From the NCBI RefSeq assembly GCF_002088275.1, contig NZ_AQQS01000019.1, positions 45,633-109,632 of the forward strand: a stretch of 64,000 bases of DNA, given 5' to 3'. Under the pieces are notes generated by a model. That model searched no databases. It had not been told where the DNA came from and saw nothing but the letters and a program-made list of their open reading frames with translations. The position numbers and the translations under genes were made by a program. Numbering within the stretch: position 1 is the first letter of the stretch; every line of letters starts with the position of its first letter. Below are positions 12,203 through 21,157 of this stretch, piece by piece. Origin of the DNA: Aurantimonas sp. 22II-16-19i. GTDB lineage: Bacteria > Pseudomonadota > Alphaproteobacteria > Rhizobiales > Rhizobiaceae.

Positions 12203-12930
12203 CCATCCCCCTGTTTCGCGAGGATGCCTACCTCTCGACCGTCGAGGCGGCGGTGACCGGCATCCGCGAGGACGGCGGCATTCTCCTCGACCGGACGGTG
12301 TTCTACGCCACCTCCGGCGGCCAGCCGGGCGACACCGGGCATTTCGAGCGCGCCGACGGCTCGCTCATCAGGATCGGCGCCACCATCACCGGCGAGACCA
12401 AGGAGGTGATCGTCCACCTCCCCGAGGCCGGCCAGCCGGTCCCGGCGATCGGCGAGAGCCTCGTCCTCCACATCGACTGGAAGCGGCGCTACCGGCTGAT
12501 GCGCATGCACACGGCCTGCCACATCCTGTCCGTCGTCCTGCCCTATCCCATCACCGGCGCCTCGGTCGGCGAGGAGGAGAGCCGGGTCGATTTCGATCTG
12601 ACCGAAGCGTCGGCCGACAAGGCGGAGGTGACGGAGAAGATGATGGCGATCGTCTCGGCCAACCACCCCGTCTTCACCCGCTGGATCACCGACGCCGAGC
12701 TCGACGAAAATCCGGGCCTCGTCAAATCCGCCAATGTCCGCCCGCCGCGCGGCCTCGGCCGCATCCGCCTCGTGTGCATCGGCGCGGACGGCGCGGTCGA
12801 CACCCAGCCCTGCGGCGGCACCCATGTCTCGGAGACCCAGGAGGTCGGCGAAATCCACGTCTCCAGGATCGAGAAGAAGGGCAGGGAGAACCGGAGGTTC
12901 AGGCTGCGGTTCGGGGCGATGCCGGATTAG
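12199..12930 (+). CDS. AlaX-type alanyl-tRNA editing protein
   Basis: 243-residue stand-alone homologue of the AlaRS editing domain, which hydrolyses Ser- or Gly-mischarged tRNA-Ala. The zinc ligands are present: HTACH (H-x3-H) near residue 100 and CGGTH (C-x3-H) near residue 205; the upstream TSGGQPGDTG motif is also typical. Longer than minimal AlaX-S forms, matching the AlaX-M class. The ATG overlaps the cysteine synthase stop (ATGA), so the two are translationally coupled; proof-reading alongside cysteine/serine metabolism is a reasonable but unproven link. Confidence 0.88.
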   Translation: MTIPLFREDAYLSTVEAAVTGIREDGGILLDRTVFYATSGGQPGDTGHFERADGSLIRIGATITGETKEVIVHLPEAGQPVPAIGESLVLHIDWKRRYRLMRMHTACHILSVVLPYPITGASVGEEESRVDFDLTEASADKAEVTEKMMAIVSANHPVFTRWITDAELDENPGLVKSANVRPPRGLGRIRLVCIGADGAVDTQPCGGTHVSETQEVGEIHVSRIEKKGRENRRFRLRFGAMPD

Positions 12931-13065
12931 GACCGACGGCGAATTACGCCGGCCCCGCCCCGCTTCCGCCATTGGGCCTGTCCCGGCGAACCCGACGGTT
13001 CTTCGCCGATATCACCCTCCCACCCCTATGGCCTTGATCCGCCCCGTCCTCCATATTGCACCGTC

Positions 13066-13923
13066 ATGACCCAGAACCCCTTCCTCATCTCGCCGCAGGA
13101 TCTCGCCGCCGTCATCGGCCGCGACGGCGTCTCGATCGTCGACGCCTCCTGGTACCTGCCGGCGCAGAACCGCTTCGCCAAAGCCGAATACGACGCCGGC
13201 CACGTCCCGGGCGCCGTGTTCTTCGACCAGGACGACATCGTCGATCCGGCCTCGAGCCTGCCGCACACCCTGCCGCCGGCGGACGTCTTCGCCGAAAAGG
13301 TCGGCGCGCTCGGCATCTCGGACAGGGACACCATCGTCGTCTATGACGGCATGGGGCTGTTCTCGGCGCCCCGGGTCTGGTGGCTGTTCCGAACCTTCGG
13401 GGCGAAGGACGTGCGGGTTCTCAACGGCGGCTTTCCGGCCTGGCAGGCGGCGAGCCTGCCGGTCGAGACGACGGCCCCCGAAAGCCGGCCCGCCGCCTTC
13501 GAGGCGCGGCTCGACGAAGGCGCCGCGGTGTTCCTGCCGCAGATGAAGGACATCGTCGCCGCCGGTTCCCTGCAGATCCTCGACGCGCGCCCGGCCGATC
13601 GCTTCGCCGGCGAGGCGCCGGAGCCGCGCCAGGGGGTGCGGGCCGGGCACATGCCGGGCGCCCGCAGCCTGCCCTTCCTGCAGCTCACCGAAGGCGGCCG
13701 GCTGAAGACGCCGGAGGAACTGCGCCGAGCCTTCGCCGAGGCCGGGGTCGATCCCGACCGGCCGTCGGTGACGAGCTGCGGCTCGGGCGTGACGGCGGCG
13801 GTGATCAATCTCGCCCTCGAAAGTGTCGGCAACCGGTCCTCCAGGCTCTATGACGGGTCCTGGACCGAATGGGGCTCGGCCGCCGACACGCCGGTGGAGA
13901 CCGGCCGGGGCGCGAAGACCTGA
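13066..13923 (+). CDS. sseA: 3-mercaptopyruvate/thiosulfate sulfurtransferase
   Basis: 285-residue two-domain rhodanese. The N-terminal inactive domain includes DASWYLP and VPGAVFFDQD; the C-terminal domain has DARPADRF, AGHMPGA and the active-site loop CGSGVTA with the catalytic Cys near residue 238. CGSGVT is the mercaptopyruvate-sulfurtransferase type of loop. Transfers sulfur from 3-mercaptopyruvate to thiophilic acceptors in the cytoplasm. Five bases separate its stop from the next gene, so an operon with the acetyltransferase and cyclodeaminase is likely. No good SD before the ATG. Confidence 0.9.
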   Translation: MTQNPFLISPQDLAAVIGRDGVSIVDASWYLPAQNRFAKAEYDAGHVPGAVFFDQDDIVDPASSLPHTLPPADVFAEKVGALGISDRDTIVVYDGMGLFSAPRVWWLFRTFGAKDVRVLNGGFPAWQAASLPVETTAPESRPAAFEARLDEGAAVFLPQMKDIVAAGSLQILDARPADRFAGEAPEPRQGVRAGHMPGARSLPFLQLTEGGRLKTPEELRRAFAEAGVDPDRPSVTSCGSGVTAAVINLALESVGNRSSRLYDGSWTEWGSAADTPVETGRGAKT

Positions 13924-13928
13924 CCGCC

Positions 13929-14477
13929 ATGCGACTTCTTCGAACCCGTGTCACCAGCCTCGAGATGAAGGCTCGCCCGACGGTCCTCGCGCCGATCCCC
14001 TTCGCCGCCGGGACGGTGGCGATCACCGAGGTCCCGTCGATGCCGCTCGCCGAGTACCGGGCGCTCTACCGCAAGGTGGGCGAGGCCCACCACTGGACCT
14101 CGCGTCTCCTCAGCGACGAACGGCTGAAGCGCGAGATCCACGACGGCGACACCAAGATCTTCGTCATGACCGTCGACGGCCGCAGGGCCGGCTGGTTCGA
14201 GCTCGACATCCGCCGCGCCGTCAACGAGGTGCGGATCGTCCATTTCGGCATCCTGCCGGAGCATCGCGGCCGGGGCCTTGCCCATGTCATGCTGTCGCGG
14301 GCGATCGTCTGCGCCTTTGCCGGCGATCCCGGCCGGGTGACCATCGAGACCAACACCCTCGACCATCCCGCCGCTCTCGCCCTCTACCAGAAGCACGGCT
14401 TCCGCCCTTACGCGCTGCGCGACGTGCAGACGCCGGCGATCGAGACGATGCGCGAGCCGGTGCGGGCGCTGTCGTGA
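13929..14477 (+). CDS. GNAT-family N-acetyltransferase
   Basis: 182-residue GNAT acyltransferase. The acetyl-CoA binding motif A reads LPEHRGRGLAHVML (about residues 118-131), followed by TNTLDHPAALALYQKHGFRPY, the usual motif B. Substrate unknown. It is packed between the sulfurtransferase (5-bp gap) and ornithine cyclodeaminase (overlap), a pairing often seen next to sseA in rhizobial relatives. ATG 13929 chosen; ATG 13965 is an alternative. Confidence 0.82.
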   Translation: MRLLRTRVTSLEMKARPTVLAPIPFAAGTVAITEVPSMPLAEYRALYRKVGEAHHWTSRLLSDERLKREIHDGDTKIFVMTVDGRRAGWFELDIRRAVNEVRIVHFGILPEHRGRGLAHVMLSRAIVCAFAGDPGRVTIETNTLDHPAALALYQKHGFRPYALRDVQTPAIETMREPVRALS

Positions 14478-15409
14478 GAGTCATCGGCTTTACCGAGGCG
14501 GACGGCAAGCTGACCTGGCCGATGGTGGTCGAGGCGCTGGCGGCGGGCCATCGCCGCGCCGCTCCCGAGATCGGCGACCTCCTGATCGGCAGCGGCGACA
14601 ACAGGCTGCTCAGCCGCGCCGCCTGGATCGACGGGCTCGGCATCGCGCTGAAATCCGTCACCATCTTTCCGGACAATCCCCGCGCCGACCCGCCGCGCCC
14701 CTCCGTCCAGGGCGGCGTCCTCCTCTTCGATCCGCAGACCGGGGCGCCGAGCGCGGTCATCGATGGCGGCCTCGTCACCAAGTGGAAGACCGTCGCCGAT
14801 TCGCTGCTCGGGGCGACGCTCCTCGCCAATCCGGAGCCGAAGACGCTGCTCGTCTGCGGCGCCGGAGCCGTCGCGGGACATCTCGTCGAGGGCTACCAGG
14901 CGCTGTTTCCCTCCCTGAAGACGGTGCTGATCTGGAACCGGACGACGGCCCGCGCCGACGCGCTCGCGGCATCGGCCGGAGGCGGCGAGGCGACCGTCTG
15001 CGTCGCCCTCGATCTTCCCGGCGCGGCGGCGCAGGCGGACATCGTCTCCACCGCCACCATGGCCACGCAGCCCTTCCTGAAGGGCGAATGGCTGCGGCCC
15101 GGCTGCCATGTCGATCTCATCGGCGCCTACACGCCGCAGATGCGCGAGGCGGAGGACGACGTCCTGACGCGCGGCGAGATCTTCGTCGATTCGCGCAAGA
15201 CCACCCTCGGCCACATCGGCGAGATCCAGATCCCGCTCGACGCCGGCACGATCGTTGCCGGCGACATCCGCGGCGAGCTCCTGGATCTCGTCGCCGGCAC
15301 GGCCGGCCGCAGCGGCGAGGCGGCGATCACCGTCTTCAAGAACGGTGGCGGCGCCCATCTCGACCTGATGGTGGCGGATCTGATCGCACGGGTGCTGGGC
15401 GAGGGATAG
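14474..15409 (+). CDS. Ornithine cyclodeaminase/mu-crystallin family protein
   Basis: 311-residue NAD(P)-dependent enzyme. The Rossmann motif is VCGAGAVAGHLVEGY (about residues 120-135), and the N-terminal dimerisation/substrate domain includes SVQGGVLLFD and VTKWKTVADS. Family reactions include ornithine to proline, alanine dehydrogenase and imine reductase; the substrate cannot be told from sequence. The start is GTG at 14474, whose last two bases form the acetyltransferase stop, so the two genes are coupled. Confidence 0.85.
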   Translation: MRVIGFTEADGKLTWPMVVEALAAGHRRAAPEIGDLLIGSGDNRLLSRAAWIDGLGIALKSVTIFPDNPRADPPRPSVQGGVLLFDPQTGAPSAVIDGGLVTKWKTVADSLLGATLLANPEPKTLLVCGAGAVAGHLVEGYQALFPSLKTVLIWNRTTARADALAASAGGGEATVCVALDLPGAAAQADIVSTATMATQPFLKGEWLRPGCHVDLIGAYTPQMREAEDDVLTRGEIFVDSRKTTLGHIGEIQIPLDAGTIVAGDIRGELLDLVAGTAGRSGEAAITVFKNGGGAHLDLMVADLIARVLGEG

Positions 15410-15556
15410 CATCCCGGCCCGGCCCTCCGCCGCGTCGGGGGATACGAACCGGAACGTCGGAGCGACGCGACACGTGGCCGGCGACGGGAGGACAGGTTTC
15501 GCCGTCCCCTCAGACGCGCTATGGCTTGCCGACAGCATGCCAAGCGGACCTGACCC

Positions 15557-16597
15557 TTGATCCTTCGTATCGTCCTCGCCCTTCTCCTCCTGATCGCGGT
15601 CGCGCTCCTCGGGCTCTGGCTCTTCGGGCCGCGCGAGCCGGTCCACACGACGGTCAGCTTCGACCCGGCGGCGATCGGCAGCGATCCCGACACCTATCTG
15701 CAGAAAGAGGAAGCCGACATTCCCAATCTGCGGCCGCAGTCGACCAAGGAGATCGTCTGGGCCTATCCCGCCTCACGGGCGAAGACGCCGCTCTCGATCG
15801 TCTACATCCACGGATTTTCCGCCGACAAGGCCGAGACGCGGCCGCTCGCCGACGAGGTGGCGAAGGCGCTCGGCGCCAATCTCTTCTACACCCGCCTCAC
15901 CGGCCACGGCCGCGACGGCGCGGCGATGGAGCAGGCGAGCGTCAACGACTGGGTGAACGACCTTGCCGAGGCCGTGGCGATCGGGCGCCAGCTCGGCACC
16001 CGGGTCGTCGTCATCGCCTCCTCGACCGGGGCGACGCTCAGCGCCCTCGGCACGACCATCTCGCCGCCGATGGCGCCGCACAGGGTCACGCCTCACGTCA
16101 TGGACGGGGTCGCCGGCCTCGTCTTCATCTCCCCGAACTTCGCCATCAACAGCCGCTGGGCCTTCCTCCTCGACATGCCCTTTGCCCGCGATCTCTTGCC
16201 CCTCCTCGGCGGCGAGACGCGCAGCTTCGAGCCGGTCAATGCCGGCCAGGCCGAACACTGGACGACGGCCTATCCGATCGGCGCGCTGGCGCCGATGGCG
16301 GCGCTGGTGCGGGCGGTGCGCCGCATGGACCTGTCGAAGGCGCGGCCGCTGCCGCTGCTGGTGTTCTTTTCCCAGGAGGACACGGTCGTCGATCCCGATG
16401 CGACGGAGGCCTTCGCGGCGAAGTGGCCGGGGCCGACCGAGGCGGTCGCCGTCCCGGTCACCGGCGATCCCTCCCATCACACGCTCGCCGGCGACATCCT
16501 GTCGCCGCAGACGACCAGCGAGATCGCCGCCCAGATCACCCGCTGGGTCGAGGCCCTGCCGGCGATGGCAGGACCCTCTGCGACAACAGGCCGGTAG
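15557..16597 (+). CDS. Membrane-anchored alpha/beta hydrolase
   Basis: 346 residues. An N-terminal hydrophobic segment (ILRIVLALLLLIAVALLGLWLF, residues ~2-23) should anchor or export it; the rest is an alpha/beta-hydrolase domain. The oxyanion region is IVYIHGFSADK, and the nucleophile elbow is A-S-S-T-G (Ser156), so the usual first Gly of G-x-S-x-G is Ala. EDTVVDP and GDPSHH carry the likely acid and histidine. Substrate unknown (esterase/lipase-like). Start is TTG at 15557; no SD is seen, so the start is uncertain. It converges on the metallo-hydrolase gene with a 46-bp gap. Confidence 0.75.
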   Translation: MILRIVLALLLLIAVALLGLWLFGPREPVHTTVSFDPAAIGSDPDTYLQKEEADIPNLRPQSTKEIVWAYPASRAKTPLSIVYIHGFSADKAETRPLADEVAKALGANLFYTRLTGHGRDGAAMEQASVNDWVNDLAEAVAIGRQLGTRVVVIASSTGATLSALGTTISPPMAPHRVTPHVMDGVAGLVFISPNFAINSRWAFLLDMPFARDLLPLLGGETRSFEPVNAGQAEHWTTAYPIGALAPMAALVRAVRRMDLSKARPLPLLVFFSQEDTVVDPDATEAFAAKWPGPTEAVAVPVTGDPSHHTLAGDILSPQTTSEIAAQITRWVEALPAMAGPSATTGR

Positions 16598-16643
16598 CCG
16601 CCCCCCCGCGCCGCCTGCCCCCGCAAGCGGCGCACGGGTCGCA

Positions 16644-17522
16644 TCAGCCCTTCTCGCCGGCGATCGCCAGCTGGTAGCTCTCCGGCACGAAGCGGTAGCC
16701 GCCGTCCTCGAGCTTCTCGGCATAGCCGATGGCCGGGAACGGCATGTGGTAGCCGATGAACGGGATGCGTTCGGCGGCGATCCTGTCGAAGACCCGCTTG
16801 CGGGTTTCGATTGCCCTCTGCGGATCCATGTCGAAGCCCACCACCCAGTCCGGCTTCTGCAGCGAGGCGACGAAATGGTTGGCGGTATCGGCCGTCAGCA
16901 TCAGCCGCTGGCCGGCCGATTCCAGCTCGAACACCATGTGGCCGGGCGTGTGGCCGGGGGCATCGAGGGCGGTGATGCCGGGAGCGACGCGGTCGCCGTC
17001 CCGCAGCAGCGTCATCCTGTCCCGCAAGGGGACGACGAGGCTCTCGACCGTCTTCGCCATTTCGGCCCGCGCGCCGGTCTTCGCCTCCGGCGACGTCCAC
17101 CATTCGAACTCGGCTGCGCCGGTGGCATAGCGGGCCTTCGGAAAGGTCGGCTGGCCGCCGGTCATCAAGCCGAGGATGTGATCGGGATGAAGATGGGTGA
17201 GGACGACGAGGGTGACGGCCTCCGGCTGGTAGCCGGCGGCGGCCATCCGCTCGACGAGCTTGCCGTAGCCATTCGCCTTGCCGCTCTCGCCGAAACCGGT
17301 ATCGAAGAGAATCAGCTCGCCGCCAAGTTCCACGAGGGTCGGCGTGAAGCCGTTGACGAAGCGGGTCTCCGGCAGGAAGTTCGCCCGCATCAGGGCGGCC
17401 ATCTCCGCCTGGCTCCGGTCCTTGCCGAAGGTCGGGTGCGGCCCGTCGGCATGGCGGGTCCCGTCGAGGATGGTGGTGATGCGCGCATCGCCAAGGGCAA
17501 AGCGTTGCCAGCCTGGTGTCAT
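16644..17522 (-). CDS. Metallo-beta-lactamase-fold hydrolase
   Basis: 292 residues. The metal-binding motif HLHPDH (H-x-H-x-D-H) and APGHTPGHM identify an MBL-fold metallohydrolase; later motifs TADTANHF and GYHMPFP provide the remaining ligands. Related to AHL-lactonase/MBL hydrolases of unspecified substrate. No convincing signal peptide, so cytoplasmic. ATG at 17522 follows AAAAAGGCG on the coding strand and gives a family-like N-terminus; the open frame extends 110 codons upstream but that part is not MBL-like. It converges with the alpha/beta hydrolase. Confidence 0.8.
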   Translation of the reverse strand: MTPGWQRFALGDARITTILDGTRHADGPHPTFGKDRSQAEMAALMRANFLPETRFVNGFTPTLVELGGELILFDTGFGESGKANGYGKLVERMAAAGYQPEAVTLVVLTHLHPDHILGLMTGGQPTFPKARYATGAAEFEWWTSPEAKTGARAEMAKTVESLVVPLRDRMTLLRDGDRVAPGITALDAPGHTPGHMVFELESAGQRLMLTADTANHFVASLQKPDWVVGFDMDPQRAIETRKRVFDRIAAERIPFIGYHMPFPAIGYAEKLEDGGYRFVPESYQLAIAGEKG

Positions 17523-17908
17523 GAGTGTCGCCTTTTTCGATGGATGTCTGGACGCTGGATGTCTGGACGGCGCCGGAAGCCCGTTCGTGGCCTTCGCCGA
17601 TCGGCGCGACGAAGCGGTGAACGTCCGGCCCCGCATGCCGGTTGCGTCGGTGGCGCCGCCCCAGCCCCGGCGCAACGCGGGGAGCCTCGCCCGGCCCGCC
17701 GCCCGGCATCCATGATCGCCGCACCGCCCGAAGGCAACCCGCCGCCGGGCGCCATCGGCACGGAACGTCCCGTCCGGTTCCGGCTTGGCGCTTGGCAGGG
17801 CCTTGCCGGATGGCGTAAGGAACCCGGCGAGCATCCGTCGCAAATCCTTCAAAGTCCCGGCGATCCCGCGAACCTCCGCCGCCGGCTCGCCCCGATCGAA
17901 AGCCCGCC
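17523..17908. other. Intergenic, divergent MBL hydrolase / trpA
   Basis: 386 bp between divergently transcribed genes, so it should hold promoters for both. Apart from the 15-bp tandem repeat at 17541-17570 I see no clear -10/-35 pair, hairpin leader or trp-type attenuator. The sequence is GC-rich and has several open frames without family resemblance. Confidence 0.5.
17541..17570. repeat. Tandem 15-bp repeat upstream of the MBL hydrolase
   Basis: TGGATGTCTGGACG occurs twice in direct tandem (17541-17554 and 17556-17569), separated by one base (period 15). It lies 19-48 bp upstream of the MBL-fold gene start, in its probable 5' leader. It may be a duplicated operator half-site or replication slippage. 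Confidence 0.5.
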
Positions 17909-18739
17909 ATGACCACCCGCATCGAAGCCCGATTCTCTCGTCTGAAGGAAGAGAACCGTCCCGCCCTCGTCACCTTCGTCATGGCGGGCGATCCGGACCA
18001 CGAGACGGCGCTGAAGATCGCCGAGGCACTTCCCGCGGCCGGCGCCGACCTCATCGAGCTCGGCATGCCGTTCTCCGATCCGATGGCCGACGGGCCGGCG
18101 ATCCAGCGGGCCGGCCTGCGGGCCTTGAAGAACGGCGAGACGCTGAAGAAGACGCTGTCGCTGGTCAGGGACTTCCGGCGCGGCGACGACGAGACGCCGA
18201 TCATCCTGATGGGCTACTTCAACCCGGTCTACATCTACGGCGTCGAAGGCTTCGTGAAGGACGCGATCGAAGCCGGCGTCGACGGGCTGATCGTCGTCGA
18301 CCTGCCGCCCGAGATGGACGAGGAACTCTGCCTGCCGGCACTGAAGGCCGGGCTGAACTTCATCCGGCTGGCGACGCCCACCACCGACGACAAGCGCCTG
18401 CCCGCGGTGCTGAAGAACACCTCCGGCTTCGTCTACTACGTCTCGATCACCGGCATCACCGGCTCCGCCGCGCCGGATGCGGACAAGGTCGCCGCCGCGG
18501 TGTCGCGGATCAAGCGCCACACCGACCTGCCGGTCTGCGTCGGCTTCGGCGTGCGCACCGCCGAGCAGGCGGCGGAGATCGGCCGCGGCGCCGACGGCGT
18601 CGTCGTCGGCTCGGCGCTGGTTTCGGCGATCGAGGCCGCTTCCCGCGACGGCGGCGGCGATGCGGTGGTGAAGGCCGTCACCGACATCGTCGCGCAGCTC
18701 GCGCAGGGCGTCAGGACCGCCCGCCTTGCCAAGGCCTGA
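17909..18739 (+). CDS. trpA: Tryptophan synthase alpha chain
   Basis: 276-residue TIM-barrel subunit that cleaves indole-3-glycerol phosphate to indole and G3P; the indole is channelled to TrpB. Catalytic Glu50 and Asp61 are in [27 protein letters not shown] and the phosphate-binding FGVRT and GSALV are conserved. Followed by accD and folC on the same strand, the usual rhizobial order, but trpB and trpF, which normally precede trpA, lie ~23 kb away on the other strand. No strong SD before the ATG. Confidence 0.95.
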   Translation: MTTRIEARFSRLKEENRPALVTFVMAGDPDHETALKIAEALPAAGADLIELGMPFSDPMADGPAIQRAGLRALKNGETLKKTLSLVRDFRRGDDETPIILMGYFNPVYIYGVEGFVKDAIEAGVDGLIVVDLPPEMDEELCLPALKAGLNFIRLATPTTDDKRLPAVLKNTSGFVYYVSITGITGSAAPDADKVAAAVSRIKRHTDLPVCVGFGVRTAEQAAEIGRGADGVVVGSALVSAIEAASRDGGGDAVVKAVTDIVAQLAQGVRTARLAKA

Positions 18740-18802
18740 CCGGACCGCCATCTCCTCGGGCAAAGCCCCGGCCCGTAAAGAAACGCGAAAGACGGATCTC
18801 CC

Positions 18803-19753
18803 GTGAACTGGATCACCAACTACGTCCGCCCGAAGATCTCGAGCCTTCTCGCCACCCGGCAGGTGCCGGACAATCTCTGGATCAAATGCCCCGAGACCGG
18901 CGAGATGGTCTTCCACAAGGACCTCGAGGCCAACCAGTGGGTGGTGCCCTCCTCCGGTTTCCACATGCGGATCCGGGCGAAGGACCGGCTCGGCCACTTC
19001 TTCGACGACGGCGCCTACGACCTCGTCGACCTGCCGTCGGTCGCCGTCGATCCGTTGAAGTTCCGCGACCAGAAGCGCTATGTCGACCGGCTGAAGGAAA
19101 ACCGCGCCAAGGCCGAGACGGACGATGCCGTGATCGTCGCCAAGGGCGCCATCGAGGGCCTCGACATCGTCGCGACGGTGCAGGATTTCGCCTTCATGGG
19201 CGGCTCGCTCGGCATGGCGGCCGGCGAGGCGATCATCAAGGGCTTCGAGACCGCGATCGCGGAGAGACGGCCGCTGGTGCTGTTCTCGGCCTCGGGCGGA
19301 GCGCGCATGCAGGAGGGGATCCTGTCGCTGATGCAGCTGCCGCGCACCACCGTCGCGGTGGAGATGCTGAAGGAAGCGGGCCTGCCCTACATCGTCGTCC
19401 TGACCAATCCGACCGCCGGCGGCGTCTCGGCCTCCTACGCGATGCTGGGCGACGTCCACATCGCCGAGCCCGGCGCGGTGATCGGCTTTGCCGGCGCCCG
19501 GGTGATCGAGCAGACGATCCGCGAGAAGCTGCCCGACGGCTTCCAGCGCGCCGAATATCTGATGGAGCACGGCATGGTCGACATGGTCGTGCCGCGCCAC
19601 CAGCTGAAGAGCCGCATCGCGACGCTCTTGCGGCTCCTGACCAAGGCGCCGGCCGAGCCGATCGCAGGCCTCATCGCAGCCGAGCCGGCGGAGCCGGGCG
19701 AGGCAGCCGACGCGCATGGCGACAGCGAGACGCAGGCCGCCGTCCACGCATAG
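18803..19753 (+). CDS. accD: Acetyl-CoA carboxylase carboxyltransferase subunit beta
   Basis: 316-residue beta subunit of the acetyl-CoA carboxylase carboxyltransferase, the first step of fatty acid synthesis. The crotonase-like core has [12 protein letters not shown] and [17 protein letters not shown]. In the N-terminal region where E. coli AccD has a four-Cys zinc ribbon, only one cysteine is present ([10 protein letters not shown]29); the other three positions are not Cys. This loss is seen in related Alphaproteobacteria. The C-terminal ~30 residues are Ala/Glu-rich. 63 bp after trpA. Confidence 0.95.
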   Translation: MNWITNYVRPKISSLLATRQVPDNLWIKCPETGEMVFHKDLEANQWVVPSSGFHMRIRAKDRLGHFFDDGAYDLVDLPSVAVDPLKFRDQKRYVDRLKENRAKAETDDAVIVAKGAIEGLDIVATVQDFAFMGGSLGMAAGEAIIKGFETAIAERRPLVLFSASGGARMQEGILSLMQLPRTTVAVEMLKEAGLPYIVVLTNPTAGGVSASYAMLGDVHIAEPGAVIGFAGARVIEQTIREKLPDGFQRAEYLMEHGMVDMVVPRHQLKSRIATLLRLLTKAPAEPIAGLIAAEPAEPGEAADAHGDSETQAAVHA

Positions 19754-19791
19754 ATTTTGCATCCTTCCAAGGTCTGGCGTAACACGCCGCG

Positions 19792-21126
19792 ATGACAACG
19801 ACCTCACGCGCCGCCGCCGAAATCGACGCCCTTCTCGGCCGCCATCCCAAGGGCTTCGACCTGTCACTGGAGCGCATTCTCCGGCTGCTCACGGCGCTGG
19901 GGGATCCGCATCTGCGACTGCCGCCGACGATCCACGTCGCCGGCACCAACGGCAAGGGCTCCGTCACCGCCTTCCTGCGGGCGATCCTCGAGGCCGACAG
20001 GCGGGCCGTCCACACCCACACCTCCCCGCATCTCGTCAACTGGCACGAGCGCTACCGGCTCGCCAGCGGCGCCGGCACCTCCCGCCTCGTCGACGACACG
20101 GCGCTCGCCGAGGCCGTCAGGCGCGCGGCGAATGCCAATGAAGGCCGGCCGATCACCGTCTTCGAGATCCTGACCGCCGTCACCTTCATGCTGTTCGCCG
20201 AGTATCCGGCCGACGCGGCGGTGGTCGAGGTGGGGCTCGGCGGCCGGTTCGACGCGACCAACGTCATCCCGCAGCCCGCCGTCAGCGTGATCACGTCGAT
20301 CTCGCTGGATCACCAGTCGTTCCTCGGCGACCGGGTGGAGCTGATCGCGGCGGAAAAGGGCGGCATCATCAAGCCGGGGGTGCCCGTCGTCATCGGCCAG
20401 CAGACCGAGCAGGTGGCGCTGGAGGTGCTGACCTCGATCGCCGACCGGGTCGGCGCGCCGCTCTGCGTCTATGGCGAGGACTTCTTCGCCTATGAGGAGC
20501 ATGGCCGGATGGTCTACCAGGACGACCGCGGCCTCATCGACCTGCCGCTGCCGCGGCTGCCCGGTCGCCACCAGATCGTCAACGCCGCGACGGCGATCGC
20601 CACGCTGCGCCACGGGCCGTTCCCGCCCTCCGACGCAGCGGTCGAGGCGGGCATGGGGCGGGTCGAGTGGTTCGGCCGCATGCAGCGCATCACCGCCGGC
20701 CCACTGCTCGACATCGCCGCCCCGGGCGCCGAGATCTGGATCGACGGCGGCCACAATCCCGGCGCCGGGATCGCCATCGCCGAAACCCTCGCCGACATGG
20801 AGGAGCGCGTGCAGCGGCCGCTCTTCCTGATCACCGGGATGATCAACACCAAGGAGCCGGTGGGCTTCTTCTCGGCCTTTTCCGGCATGGCGCGCCGGGT
20901 GTTCACCGTGCCCGTCACCATGAGCGAGGCCGGGCTCGACCCGGACGAACTTGCCGATGCCGCGATCGAAGCCGGCCTCGATGCGGAGCCTGCCAATTCC
21001 GTCGAGGAGGCGATCCGCCTCGTCTCCACCAACTGGCAGGCGGTGCCGGCGCCGCGGTTCCTGATCTGCGGCTCGCTCTATCTGGTCGGGGACGTCCTCG
21101 GCCGGAACGGCATGGCGCCGCAGTAG
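19792..21126 (+). CDS. folC: Bifunctional folylpolyglutamate / dihydrofolate synthase
   Basis: 444-residue Mur-ligase-family enzyme that adds glutamate to (dihydro)folates. The P-loop is VAGTNGKGSV (about residues 49-58), with VGLGGRFDATNV and DGGHNPGAG typical of FolC. Follows accD by 38 bp in a trpA-accD-folC operon. It converges with the DUF2937 gene 31 bp downstream. Confidence 0.94.
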   Translation: MTTTSRAAAEIDALLGRHPKGFDLSLERILRLLTALGDPHLRLPPTIHVAGTNGKGSVTAFLRAILEADRRAVHTHTSPHLVNWHERYRLASGAGTSRLVDDTALAEAVRRAANANEGRPITVFEILTAVTFMLFAEYPADAAVVEVGLGGRFDATNVIPQPAVSVITSISLDHQSFLGDRVELIAAEKGGIIKPGVPVVIGQQTEQVALEVLTSIADRVGAPLCVYGEDFFAYEEHGRMVYQDDRGLIDLPLPRLPGRHQIVNAATAIATLRHGPFPPSDAAVEAGMGRVEWFGRMQRITAGPLLDIAAPGAEIWIDGGHNPGAGIAIAETLADMEERVQRPLFLITGMINTKEPVGFFSAFSGMARRVFTVPVTMSEAGLDPDELADAAIEAGLDAEPANSVEEAIRLVSTNWQAVPAPRFLICGSLYLVGDVLGRNGMAPQ

Positions 21127-21157
21127 CCTCGCGCCCTCGTCGCCATCTCCGTCCCCG

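Noticed and set aside
16608..16633. Stem-loop GCGCCGC/GCGGCGC between the convergent hydrolase genes
   Set aside because: 7-bp stem with a 12-nt loop and no T tract; could arise by chance in GC-rich DNA.
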